A stretch of DNA of 37,456 nt from contig CALVBO010000014.1 of the NCBI GenBank assembly GCA_944325835.1, forward strand, positions 1-37,456, written 5' to 3'. The DNA is from Candidatus Gastranaerophilales bacterium. Lineage in GTDB: Bacteria; Cyanobacteriota; Vampirovibrionia; Gastranaerophilales; Gastranaerophilaceae. Of the stretch, positions 14,730-21,663 are shown in pieces. How positions within the stretch are numbered: position 1 is the stretch's first letter; each line of letters begins with the position of its first letter. The position numbers and the translations under genes are program-made. The notes below the pieces were generated by a model. It saw only the letters and a list, made by a program, of their open reading frames with translations, ran no database searches and was not told the origin of the DNA.

Positions 14730-15691
14730 AAGCTGTAGTATTTGATGAAGGCTTAAAGCTGGATAAAAATTATGCAAAACCCGTGCCGCAAAAGGCTGAA
14801 GCCCTTGTTCGCGTGACACTCGCAGGTATTTGCAATACGGATTACGAAATAACAAAAGGCTATATGGGCTATAAAGGAATTCTCGGGCACGAGGCCGTCG
14901 GAATTGTTGAAGAAGTTAATTCCAACGACCAATCTCTTGTCGGTAAACGCGTTGTCGCGGAAATCAGCTACGGCTGTGACGACCCGAATTGCCCGTGGTG
15001 CGCGGTGAAAAATTACCGTCATTGCCCGAACCGCCATACTCTTGGCATCTGGCGCAAAGACGGCTGCTTCGCCGAATATTTCACAATGCCCGTAAATGTA
15101 CTTTTTGAAGTTCCTGAAAACGTAAGCGATGAACAGGCCGTTTTTGTCGAACCGCTTGCCGCTGCACTTGAAATCAACGAACAGCTTCATATTAAGCCAA
15201 TGGACAGAGTCATTGTCCTTGGTGACGGCAAACTCGGGCTTACAACCGCACTGGCACTGAGCGCGCAAAATTTGGATGTCCTGCTTGTCGGCAAACACCG
15301 GAATAAACTCGATATTGCAAAGGCACAGGGCGTAAAAACCTGCCTTCTTGATGATTTAAAACAAGAAAAAATTTATGATGTGGTCGTAGAAGCAACAGGC
15401 TCACTTTCGGGCTTTGAAACAGCAATGGCGCTTGTACGTCCGCGCGGAGTCCTTGTTCTGAAAAGCACAATCGCAGCGTCCAAAGAATTTAACCTCGCAC
15501 CGATTGTAATAGATGAAATTACAGTGCTTGGCTCGCGCTGCGGCCAGTTCCCGCCGGCATTAAGAATGCTCGCATCAGGCAAGATTGATTTTAAACCGCT
15601 AATCAGCGCAACTTATTCTGTTGACAACGCAATCGAAGCCTTTGAAAAAAATAAGGAAAAAGACACGCTTAAAGTGTTGATTAAGTTTTAA
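14726..15691 (+). CDS. Zinc-dependent alcohol dehydrogenase-like protein (MDR family)
   Basis: Medium-chain dehydrogenase/reductase of 321 aa, cytoplasmic. The catalytic zinc site is likely C36 (GICNTDYE) with GHEAVG. Four cysteines in [17 protein letters not shown] form a structural-zinc-like cluster. The Rossmann motif is [15 protein letters not shown]. The ATGA overlap with cysE and a GAGGG upstream indicate one operon. The substrate is unknown; the family includes sorbitol, threonine and other alcohol dehydrogenases. It converges on the prepilin gene, with only 8 bases between stops and no obvious terminator. Confidence 0.88.
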   Translation: MKAVVFDEGLKLDKNYAKPVPQKAEALVRVTLAGICNTDYEITKGYMGYKGILGHEAVGIVEEVNSNDQSLVGKRVVAEISYGCDDPNCPWCAVKNYRHCPNRHTLGIWRKDGCFAEYFTMPVNVLFEVPENVSDEQAVFVEPLAAALEINEQLHIKPMDRVIVLGDGKLGLTTALALSAQNLDVLLVGKHRNKLDIAKAQGVKTCLLDDLKQEKIYDVVVEATGSLSGFETAMALVRPRGVLVLKSTIAASKEFNLAPIVIDEITVLGSRCGQFPPALRMLASGKIDFKPLISATYSVDNAIEAFEKNKEKDTLKVLIKF

Positions 15692-15699
15692 ACTTTTTC

Positions 15700-16644
15700 C
15701 TATCGTTCAATACAATATATTGGTGCAGCCGGATTACCATTCTCGTTAGCCCAAACAGTTCCACGTGCTTCTATAGCCTTGCGTTTCAAAACATCGCCTT
15801 GCAAAATCTTTGTTGAGGTGTAGAATGTGCCTTCAATTCCCCATAATAATTTATTCATCCAAACAGAATAGCCGTTATCGGCATCAATGTATCTATAATT
15901 GTCCCCTTCGGTACGGCAAACCGCATCTCCCCTTTCAGAACCTTTCTGATTTGTAATTCTTAATCGTGGTGCAACAACAACGCTGTCTGAAGCATACAAT
16001 GCCGTCATTGTACCAATATCTTTGCCAACGGTATTAGGGCCTTTTGTTCCGTTTAAATCAAATACAAAATTTACGCAGATTTCCGGTTGAATATTAATGT
16101 ATGCCCAGCTTGCACTACCTAAAGTTTGGTCATAATTTTGTTTATACACGCATTTGGGATTGTAATAAACAATAATATTTTCACCGTTTACGGTTTCAAA
16201 CGCTACGGCTTTAGTGTCTAAAAATGAATAATTGTTTATATGATTAGATGTAGAATAGCTGAAGTTTGAATTTAATTCCAAAAAAGTCGTAGGAACAGGG
16301 TCTAAAACCGAACCCGTGAAGGTTGTAATCTTCTTTGGGATACCGCAGTCCTCAAGATGTTCGTTGTCGCAGATGTTATTGATTTTTAAAACTTTAGCAA
16401 GCCCCGCCGTGATAAAGGTTTCGGCGGCAGTATCAATTGCGTCGCCGGCGTCTGGTGAACTTTCTTCTTTTACCATTCCATATCCATTAAGTGCCGGCAT
16501 AAGTGCTATAGCCTGTGACATACGTGCATAAAGCGCTTTTCTTTGCGTGTTCCACGTGCGCTCGTTGATGTTGCCGGTAAGGCTCGGAAGCGTTATCGCA
16601 GCAACCACACCGATTATCGTGAGGGAAAGCAAAATTTCAGCCAT
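15700..16644 (-). CDS. Prepilin-like protein, second paralog; start split by poly-G
   Basis: Paralog of the gene at the window start: the first 55 residues are almost identical, while DNA third positions differ widely. A|FTMAEILLSL gives the type IV prepilin cleavage site with Glu at +5. The shared block DLNGTKGPNTVGKDIG is kept, whereas the middle and C-terminus (ending IYCIER) diverge. The listed ATG is internal to the processing motif and has no ribosome-binding site. The proper start is probably the ATG at 16759, preceded by GAAAGGA, but a run of 12 G in between puts it out of frame. With 11 G (or 8, or 14) the two join into one prepilin with a leader of about 37 residues. As assembled, the gene is OFF. 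Confidence 0.8.
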   Translation of the reverse strand: MAEILLSLTIIGVVAAITLPSLTGNINERTWNTQRKALYARMSQAIALMPALNGYGMVKEESSPDAGDAIDTAAETFITAGLAKVLKINNICDNEHLEDCGIPKKITTFTGSVLDPVPTTFLELNSNFSYSTSNHINNYSFLDTKAVAFETVNGENIIVYYNPKCVYKQNYDQTLGSASWAYINIQPEICVNFVFDLNGTKGPNTVGKDIGTMTALYASDSVVVAPRLRITNQKGSERGDAVCRTEGDNYRYIDADNGYSVWMNKLLWGIEGTFYTSTKILQGDVLKRKAIEARGTVWANENGNPAAPIYCIER

Positions 16645-16687
16645 AGTAAATGCTAAAATCTTACTCGGGTTCCATTGTAGAACTGGC

Positions 16688-16759
16688 TCATCTTGCCCCC
16701 CCCCCCCTGAACAGAATGCCCGTACTACAAGGCTTTACAGCTTCTAACATTTTCATCAT
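16688..16759 (-). other. Upstream start and leader frame of the prepilin, truncated by poly-G
   Basis: An ATG with GAAAGGA about 6 bases upstream starts MMKMLEAVKPCSTGILF, then glycine codons from the G run, then a TGA at 16688-16690. Deleting one G makes this frame continue through DEPVLQWNPSKILA into FTMAEILL. It is best read as the 5' end of the prepilin gene at 15700-16644 rather than as a separate gene. Confidence 0.7.
16696..16707. repeat. 12-base homopolymer (C on plus, G on coding strand)
   Basis: Twelve consecutive C on the plus strand, the only homopolymer of C or G near this length in the window. It lies within a would-be coding frame, where length changes switch the reading frame. 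Sequencing or assembly error in the run length is the main alternative. Confidence 0.95.
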
Positions 16760-16883
16760 TTCTATCCTTTCTAATTTCTTGTACATACATATTATGTATT
16801 ATTTCCTGTCGCTTGTCAATATAAGTTTTGGGTGTCGTTACCATGTTAGTACGCAATATTGAATGTGCCTGTACAATAAAAAT

Positions 16884-16903
16884 CCCGCTGAGTCGTCAGC
16901 GGG
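16884..16903 (-). terminator. Terminator for the 83-aa gene
   Basis: Perfect 8-bp stem CCCGCTGA/TCAGCGGG with a 4-base loop. Read on the minus strand it is followed by ATTTTTATTG. It lies 76 bases downstream of the minus-strand gene ending at 16980. Confidence 0.75.
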
Positions 16904-16979
16904 TTAAATTGCTTATTCCTATATCCTTAATTTTTCCTTTTTTCTTATTGATTTCCGACGCCATTACGTCTGAACCGTA

Positions 16980-17231
16980 CTATAAAATCGCCATTGAAAC
17001 AAAATTGATTACATCCCTGACAGAATCTTTCACAAATTCCTTTGCCAGTGTTTTAATCGGTCTGTTTTCTATGCAGTCAAATACGTAGTAAATAGGGTCT
17101 TTTGAATTATTGAAACGCATTCTTCTGTCTTTTCTTTCAAGAATGTTTGCCATTTCTGCGCCTTTTCTGGTGCGTCTTTTTCTATTTTGTGTGGTTAATG
17201 TTCCGAATGTGTTTTCAGTTGCAGTAGCCAT
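16980..17231 (-). CDS. Small basic hypothetical protein, 83 aa
   Basis: Not recognised. The N-terminal half is very basic (RKRRTRKG at 18-25, ERKDRRMR at 32-39), suggesting nucleic-acid binding. The rest is helical, with one Cys. AGAGAGAAG directly precedes the ATG as a ribosome-binding site. It stands alone on the minus strand with its own downstream terminator, which favours a real gene. A plus-strand ORF over part of the same region is less convincing. Confidence 0.68.
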   Translation of the reverse strand: MATATENTFGTLTTQNRKRRTRKGAEMANILERKDRRMRFNNSKDPIYYVFDCIENRPIKTLAKEFVKDSVRDVINFVSMAIL

Positions 17232-17348
17232 CTTCTTCTCTCTTTCAAATCTTTTAATCTAAACGGTTTTTTAAATCTCTCTTATGTATATATAAAGTAT
17301 ATCATTTTTAAAAAATTGCTTTTTTTGTTTCTTGTTTGTGAAGAAATG

Positions 17349-18035
17349 TTACGGAGTTCTGTTTTTGATTATCAACTGCGGGAAGGCTTGTTTTACGACT
17401 GTTTTGGCTTCTTTGTCCATTTCATAGGTTGAAAGAGGTTTTAGTAAAATTGTTTCATCCTGTTGAAGTCCGAGTTCGCGGAATTTTTTATGAGCGCCTT
17501 TGATTGTTCCGATGTAGCCGTTGAACCACATATCAATGATTTTTGTTCCTGCCGCAGGTTGAAACAGCTGTTTAGTTTTTTTATTGTTGTGTGATTTTTT
17601 TATGCCTAAAGCGACGATGGCATGGTCAAGTTCTCTTGGGGCTTCGTTTTTCTTTTTCGCAAAAACAGCGAACATATCGCAATTTTTAATGCCGTTTAGT
17701 CTAAGGATTGTTTTTGTAATTTCTGCGTATTCGCCGCAGTTGGCGACTTTAAAAGCCTGAATTATACCGATTAATCCGCGGAAATATTCCGGCAGGCCGC
17801 CGTCACGGTATAGAGTATCAATAAATTTTCTGACAAAGCTGGTTCTGTTATTAAGTTCGGTGATTTCGGCGGCCCGTGCAGATTTTTCGGTTTCGCTCAG
17901 GAATGCGTGCATTCTTGTGGGGCTTTGGATATCGGGTAAAGTTTTGTTGAAAGCCTCTTTAACTTGCGGCAGAATTTTTTTGATGTTTGTTCTTGCAGTA
18001 AAATTAAGGTTTGGGGTATTGTTGTTATAAATCAT
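17349..18035 (-). CDS. Papain/transglutaminase-fold protein with Cys-His-Asp triad
   Basis: 228 aa, no signal peptide and no membrane segments. Three blocks have the order and spacing of transglutaminase-like or C58-type cysteine proteases: ANCGEYAEI (C100), LDHAIVALG (H138) and IIDMWFNG (D168). Proteins with NCGE/DHA/IDxW sets include secreted effectors and peptidases. The first residues hold the short motif NLNFTAR (9-15), also seen in neighbouring unknown proteins. No good ribosome-binding site precedes the ATG. Function is inferred from the triad only; it may be a protease, a deamidase or an inactive relative. Confidence 0.75.
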   Translation of the reverse strand: MIYNNNTPNLNFTARTNIKKILPQVKEAFNKTLPDIQSPTRMHAFLSETEKSARAAEITELNNRTSFVRKFIDTLYRDGGLPEYFRGLIGIIQAFKVANCGEYAEITKTILRLNGIKNCDMFAVFAKKKNEAPRELDHAIVALGIKKSHNNKKTKQLFQPAAGTKIIDMWFNGYIGTIKGAHKKFRELGLQQDETILLKPLSTYEMDKEAKTVVKQAFPQLIIKNRTP

Positions 18036-18076
18036 AGTGTTGTTATAAAAATTGCTAAAAAATTTTTTTGCGGGTA

Positions 18077-18105
18077 TTGCAAAAAAAAATTCAGCATTTT
18101 ATAAT
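18077..18105 (+). promoter_or_regulatory. Sigma-70 promoter of tRNA-Asp
   Basis: TTGCAA at 18077-18082, 17 bases, TATAAT at 18100-18105; the tRNA starts 20 bases after the -10. Near-consensus sequence and spacing. Confidence 0.8.
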
Positions 18106-18125
18106 AAAACTTGTCGAAACCACAA

Positions 18126-18202
18126 GGGAGCGTAGCTCAGTTGGTTAGAGCGCATGCCTGTCACGCATGAGGTCGCGAGTTCGAGCCTCGTCGTTCCCGC
18201 CA
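18126..18202 (+). tRNA. tRNA-Asp (GTC)
   Basis: 77-base cloverleaf. Acceptor GGGAGCG pairs with CGTTCCC (one G-U). The D-arm is GCTC/GAGC, anticodon stem CATGC/GCATG with loop CTGTCAC (anticodon GTC at 18160-18162), and T-arm GCGAG/CTCGT with TTCGAGC. The discriminator G and an encoded CCA end the gene. A promoter and a terminator flank it. Confidence 0.97.
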
Positions 18203-18210
18203 TTTAACAA

Positions 18211-18243
18211 AAAATAAGTCCGCTTGTCGGACTTATTTTTTTG
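18211..18243 (+). terminator. Terminator of tRNA-Asp
   Basis: 12-bp stem AAAATAAGTCCG / CGGACTTATTTT, loop CTTGT, then further T residues. It begins 9 bases after the tRNA CCA end. Confidence 0.9.
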
Positions 18244-18298
18244 TTCATTTTGTGGAATAAAGAGGCGAGAACTCGCCGCAGGTTGTCTTAAACCTGCC

Positions 18299-18414
18299 TG
18301 AGTTCGAGCGAGGAGCGAGCAGAGGCTGGAGTGCTTTTGACAAGTGATGAAATCGCGAAGTCAAAACACGGAATTGCCGTTTAACGCGAGCGACTCAAGA
18401 CAGCCTCGTCGTTC
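18299..18414 (+). repeat. 116-bp direct repeat with split tRNA-Asp 3' end, copy 1
   Basis: Identical to 18484-18599 (period 185 bp). It begins with GAGTTCGAGC, the tRNA-Asp T-arm, and ends with CTCGTCGTTC followed by CCG, the rest of the tRNA 3' end. A 95-base insert (18310-18404) separates the two halves. The insert can fold: GAGGCTG (18322-18328) pairs with CAGCCTC (18401-18407), and GTG-C-TTTTGAC pairs with GTCAAAACAC inside. No ORF is present. Confidence 0.9.
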
Positions 18415-18418
18415 CCGA

Positions 18419-18455
18419 ATTAAAAAGCGGTAGATTTTTTCTACCGCTTTTTAAT
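18419..18455 (+). terminator. Terminator-like hairpin between the two repeats
   Basis: 16-bp perfect stem from ATTAAAAAGCGGTAGA and its complement, loop TTTTT, followed by TTTGA. It directly follows repeat copy 1, in the same relation as the tRNA and its terminator, so the repeat itself may be transcribed. Confidence 0.7.
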
Positions 18456-18483
18456 TTTGAATGATAGAGGAGAGAACTCTTTT

Positions 18484-18599
18484 TGAGTTCGAGCGAGGAG
18501 CGAGCAGAGGCTGGAGTGCTTTTGACAAGTGATGAAATCGCGAAGTCAAAACACGGAATTGCCGTTTAACGCGAGCGACTCAAGACAGCCTCGTCGTTC
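18484..18599 (+). repeat. 116-bp direct repeat with split tRNA-Asp 3' end, copy 2
   Basis: Exact copy of 18299-18414. It is preceded by the hairpin GAACTC-TTTTT-GAGTTC (18475-18491). It continues into CGCGCCATT, which matches the tRNA 3' end including CCA except for one base. The complete identity of the two copies points to recent duplication or gene conversion. Confidence 0.9.
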
Positions 18600-18607
18600 G
18601 CGCCATT
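18588..18607 (+). repeat. tRNA-Asp 3'-end copy, attachment-site-like
   Basis: 20 bases match the tRNA 3' end at 18185-18204 with one mismatch (GCCTCGTCGTTC[G/C]CGCCATT). A 15-base exact match also lies at 18403-18417. Direct copies of a tRNA 3' end are the usual scar of site-specific integration, but the roughly 400 bp between them hold no gene. Confidence 0.6.
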
Positions 18608-18646
18608 AAGAAAAGCCACTTTGTGTGTTTTTTTTTTATGTCCGAG

Positions 18647-18743
18647 AAAGGCTCGCGCCCGGCTGAGCCGGAGCAATACTTGTATCAATCGCTACCGAGA
18701 GCGTATACACTGAATGTGGAAGCCACTCAGTGGCCGAGCCTTT
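18647..18743. other. Multi-hairpin non-coding block, possible structured RNA
   Basis: The outer stem is 9 bp, AAAGGCTCG (18647-18655) with CGAGCCTTT (18735-18743). Inside are hairpins CCGGC-TGA-GCCGG (18659-18671), ATAC-TT-GTAT, CGCT-ACCGAG-AGCG, and GCCAC-TCA-GTGGC (18722-18734). Together they make a cloverleaf-like multi-branch shape. No ORF is present and no known RNA family is recognised. The remainder of 18608-18828 shows nothing else I can name. Confidence 0.5.
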
Positions 18744-18828
18744 TGAGTGGCGTATTAGACAGCGAAGTCGCGGGTTGACCTGCGGGAGCAGGGCAAGCCG
18801 GCGACGAAGAACTGCTTTATCTAGAACA

Positions 18829-19593
18829 TTATCTGAAAAATCTCTTTAATTTTTTCCCAAGACCGCCGAGCATACTCTTACACTCACTTAGTGTCGCACA
18901 TTCAGGGTCAATCAGATATATTTTTCCGTTTTTAGCACGCCCGAATTGGGCCGGATTAATATCTTCCGCTGCTTCAATAACGTTCCCGCTGTCAACTTTT
19001 TTGATTGTGTAATCGTGCAAATAGTAGCCGCGTTTTTCAATAGATTCCACAAAATCCCTTAATTCTGACTGACTCAAATTCTCCTGTGACACTTTTTCCT
19101 GCAGGTAATAATGAGTATAGCCCGATTTACCGCTAAAAGCCGGCAAGTCAAAATCATCCGGTTTTCTCCCGTCAGGGAAATGATCATATGGCGAAACTTT
19201 TAAAATTCTCCCATCCGCAGTTTCAAACACCAGCGCCGTACAACCCATAGAAAGAAGGCTTTTGATTTTAAGATTTTTGACATCCTCAATCTGTATAATG
19301 TCACGGTGCATGGCCTGCAACTCATCAGGCGGATGCAGCCGGCCAGTCAGAAGTTTTTCAAGATATCGGTTTTTGGTATAAGCCAGACTGCCTAAAGCTT
19401 TATCAATATTAGTGCCTTCTTTGAAAGAAATACTTTTTAACCGCGCATTCGGAGTCAACTCAACAGAATCCACCGCGTCATAATAAAACCTGCGTTCAAA
19501 AGAATCGGGTTCCATTTGATGACCAAAAGTAACAGCATTTTTTACACCGCTATTTCTATAAATATTTGGTTGTTGTACTTTTAAAACTTGCAT
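18829..19593 (-). CDS. Protein-kinase-fold-like protein, unknown function
   Basis: 254 aa, no signal peptide. A kinase-like order of motifs is visible: LLSMGCTALVFE at 113-124 resembles a glycine loop; RILKVSP has K132 as candidate ATP-binding lysine; YLQEKV is hinge-like near 163-168; YLHDY (H193-D194) with N213 and YLIDPE (D229) resemble the HxD...N and metal-binding Asp of aminoglycoside-phosphotransferase-type kinases. The C-terminus is basic. The N-terminus carries AVTFGHQ (20-26), like the short motif of other unknown proteins here. AAAGGGG sits immediately before the ATG. It could be an active kinase or a pseudokinase; the assignment is from motifs only. Confidence 0.7.
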   Translation of the reverse strand: MQVLKVQQPNIYRNSGVKNAVTFGHQMEPDSFERRFYYDAVDSVELTPNARLKSISFKEGTNIDKALGSLAYTKNRYLEKLLTGRLHPPDELQAMHRDIIQIEDVKNLKIKSLLSMGCTALVFETADGRILKVSPYDHFPDGRKPDDFDLPAFSGKSGYTHYYLQEKVSQENLSQSELRDFVESIEKRGYYLHDYTIKKVDSGNVIEAAEDINPAQFGRAKNGKIYLIDPECATLSECKSMLGGLGKKLKRFFR

Positions 19594-19651
19594 ACCCCTT
19601 TAAGTGCAATCAATATAAAAAATTGCCCTAAGATAACAAAATTTTACAAAA

Positions 19652-19673
19652 AAGGCCGGATTTCTCCGGCCTT
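19652..19673 (-). terminator. Terminator of the Na/Pi cotransporter gene
   Basis: 9-bp stem AAGGCCGGA/TCCGGCCTT with a 4-base loop. On the minus strand it is followed by TTTTTGTAAAATTTTG. It lies 13 bases beyond the stop of the gene ending at 19686. Confidence 0.88.
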
Positions 19674-19685
19674 ACAATAAAATAA

Positions 19686-21443
19686 TTATACAAGTGAGTA
19701 TTTTTCTTTGAATTCATCATAAGCTTTGCTAAAGTCTTTGTTATCATAAGATTTTAACTGTTTGAGGAATTCGTGTTTGTCGATAGTTGTATCTTTTGTT
19801 TTAAGTATTGACGTTGCGATATTTGAACAGTGATCCGAAATCCGCTCAAAATCCGTAAACAGGTCTGAAACAAAGAAATCCAGTTCTCTCGGACATTCCC
19901 CGAATTGAATCCTTTTAATATGACGGTTTTTCGCTTTGGCTACAAGTCTGTCAATAACCTGTTCCAGCGGTTCAATTTTTAATGCAATATCTGCACTGTT
20001 TTTAGAAAATGCTTCTACCGTAACATTCAGAACTTCAAGCGTTGCATTAACTATTACTTTTATGTCGTTAACCAGATCCGGCGGGAAGTCTAAATGTTTT
20101 TGTTCCTTTTGCTCCGCTATATTCAAAACATTTACCGCGTGATCGCCTATCCGTTCAAAATCACCGATAGTCAGCAGCAGACGCGCGATGTGATTACTGT
20201 TTTCTTCTGACAAATCTCTGTTTGACGTCTTAACAAGGAACGCTTCCAGTTTATCTTCGTAGGTATCAATAATTTTTTCATTTTTATTGATAACATCGGC
20301 CTTTTTCTGTGAATAATTTTTCAACAACTTCGTTGCATATAATACATTACTTTTAACCAGCTTGGACATAGCAACGATTTTTTGATGAGATTCCAGAGTT
20401 GCCAGTTCTGGGGAAAGAAGCAGTCTTTCGTCAAGGAATACTCTTTCTTTCGGAGCTTTAGCATCTTTAATAACAAAGTTCGCGATAGCTTCCAGTTGTT
20501 TAATGAACGGGAAGAGTAAAATCGTTGTAAGAATATTAAAACTTGAGTGCAATACTGCGATACCGGCAGGGTTAATATTTTCCTCCATCCATTTAAGGTT
20601 AAAGAGCAAATCCGCCGCTTCTACAATAGAAAGGAATATGATTGTACCAATCACGTTAAACGCAACGTGTACAACCGCAACTTTTCTCGCGTTTGCGTTT
20701 ACGCCTATACTGGAAAGAACAGCCGTAATACAGGTACCTATATTTTGCCCCATGATTATCGGCAGCGCCATAGAATATGATATATTAACCTGCATAACAA
20801 GCGCTTGCAGCATACCGATAGAAGCCGCAGAACTTTGAATAATAGCAGTTATAACCGTTCCCACCAGAACCCCGAATAACGGGTTATGGAACAGGGTCAA
20901 AAGATCAATAAACTTTTGCGAATGCGATAACGGCTCCATTGACGAACCCATAAAAATCATACCGGTCATAAGGATTGAAAAACCTAAGAAAGCACTACCG
21001 ATATTGCGGTTTTTATTAGATTTTGCGACAAACACCATTATAACCCCGACAAGAGCCAGAAGAGGCGTAAACGATTCCGGTTTAAACAGTCTTACTATAA
21101 CGTTTGTACTCTGAATGCCGGAAAGGCTTAAAATCCAGGCGGTGATAGTAGTTCCGATGTTAGAACCCATAATAACCCCGATTGCCTGTGTGAGTTTCAT
21201 TATGCCGGAGTTAACCAGTCCGACCAGCATAACGGTTACTGCAGACGAACTCTGAATAATCGCCGTAACACTTGCCCCCAGAATCAAACCTTTCCACGGG
21301 CTTGAAGTCATTGTTTTCAAAATCTTTTCCAGCTTACCGCCGGCAATTTTTTCTAATCCCGAGGACATAACATATATCCCGTAAAGGAAAAATGCTAACC
21401 CGCCGAGCAATTGTAATATACAAAAAATGTCAAACTTTTCCAT
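19686..21443 (-). CDS. Na/Pi cotransporter family protein with PhoU-like C-terminus
   Basis: 585-aa inner-membrane protein expected to import phosphate with sodium. Two inverted Na/Pi repeats carry the QSSSAVTVM (about 65) and QSSAASIGM (about 203) signatures, with GSNIGTTIT and GQNIGTCIT partners. About eight to nine hydrophobic segments occupy residues 1-325. The C-terminal half (about 350-560) is a helical PhoU-like domain (ERIGDHAVNVL, FERISDHCSNIA). AAAAGGAA precedes the ATG. It is last in a minus-strand series of sodium-linked genes. The NptA/YjbB-type family is clear; the substrate is inferred. Confidence 0.93.
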   Translation of the reverse strand: MEKFDIFCILQLLGGLAFFLYGIYVMSSGLEKIAGGKLEKILKTMTSSPWKGLILGASVTAIIQSSSAVTVMLVGLVNSGIMKLTQAIGVIMGSNIGTTITAWILSLSGIQSTNVIVRLFKPESFTPLLALVGVIMVFVAKSNKNRNIGSAFLGFSILMTGMIFMGSSMEPLSHSQKFIDLLTLFHNPLFGVLVGTVITAIIQSSAASIGMLQALVMQVNISYSMALPIIMGQNIGTCITAVLSSIGVNANARKVAVVHVAFNVIGTIIFLSIVEAADLLFNLKWMEENINPAGIAVLHSSFNILTTILLFPFIKQLEAIANFVIKDAKAPKERVFLDERLLLSPELATLESHQKIVAMSKLVKSNVLYATKLLKNYSQKKADVINKNEKIIDTYEDKLEAFLVKTSNRDLSEENSNHIARLLLTIGDFERIGDHAVNVLNIAEQKEQKHLDFPPDLVNDIKVIVNATLEVLNVTVEAFSKNSADIALKIEPLEQVIDRLVAKAKNRHIKRIQFGECPRELDFFVSDLFTDFERISDHCSNIATSILKTKDTTIDKHEFLKQLKSYDNKDFSKAYDEFKEKYSLV

Positions 21444-21465
21444 ATTGTTTCCTTTTTTAATATTA

Positions 21466-21494
21466 GAGCAGATTAATAAATCATTAATCTGCTC
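21466..21494. terminator. 12-bp hairpin between the 50-aa gene and the Na/Pi gene
   Basis: GAGCAGATTAAT pairs with ATTAATCTGCTC around a 5-base loop. On the transcribed minus strand it is followed by TAATATTAAAAAAGG, which is not a T-tail, so it may be an mRNA processing or stability element rather than a strong terminator. Confidence 0.55.
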
Positions 21495-21501
21495 AACTCT
21501 T

Positions 21502-21654
21502 TTAACTACCTCTAAATTTAACTAGCACAATCATCAAGACTGTAACAAATATTACAAACAATACAGGACTTAAAACATTTATCAGGTTACTTTTAAAGTT
21601 TCCTGACATTTGCGGTCCTGTATTATCATGTATTTCTGCCTTTTTATCTGCCAT
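21502..21654 (-). CDS. Small single-pass membrane protein, 50 aa
   Basis: Begins MADKKAEIHDNTGPQMSGNF and continues into one transmembrane helix (LSPVLFVIFVTVLMIVLVKF) near residues 28-47, ending FRGS. AGGAG lies 7 bases before the ATG. The stop of the upstream transporter gene is 9 bases away, so they are co-transcribed. The N-terminus is soluble and polar with no cleavage site. It may be a small accessory subunit of a neighbouring transporter. No family is recognised. Confidence 0.75.
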   Translation of the reverse strand: MADKKAEIHDNTGPQMSGNFKSNLINVLSPVLFVIFVTVLMIVLVKFRGS

Positions 21655-21663
21655 AAATAACTC

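Noticed and set aside
14753-15298. Minus-strand 181-codon ORF
   Set aside because: Antisense shadow of the zinc-dehydrogenase gene, with no start signal.
15700-16644. Diversity-generating retroelement target
   Set aside because: The C-terminal variability recalls such targets, but there is no reverse transcriptase, template repeat or accessory gene in the window.
16696-16707. Treating the 12-C run purely as a sequencing error
   Set aside because: The error explanation stays possible, but the upstream frame has a proper ribosome-binding site and becomes open with a one-base change, so I kept phase variation as the leading reading.
16828-17088. Plus-strand 86-codon ORF
   Set aside because: It crosses the minus-strand terminator and overlaps the more convincing minus-strand 83-aa gene; no ribosome-binding site.
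18299-18607. CRISPR array
   Set aside because: Only two long 116-bp copies with a 69-bp non-repeated interval; the repeat contains tRNA sequence and no cas gene is present.
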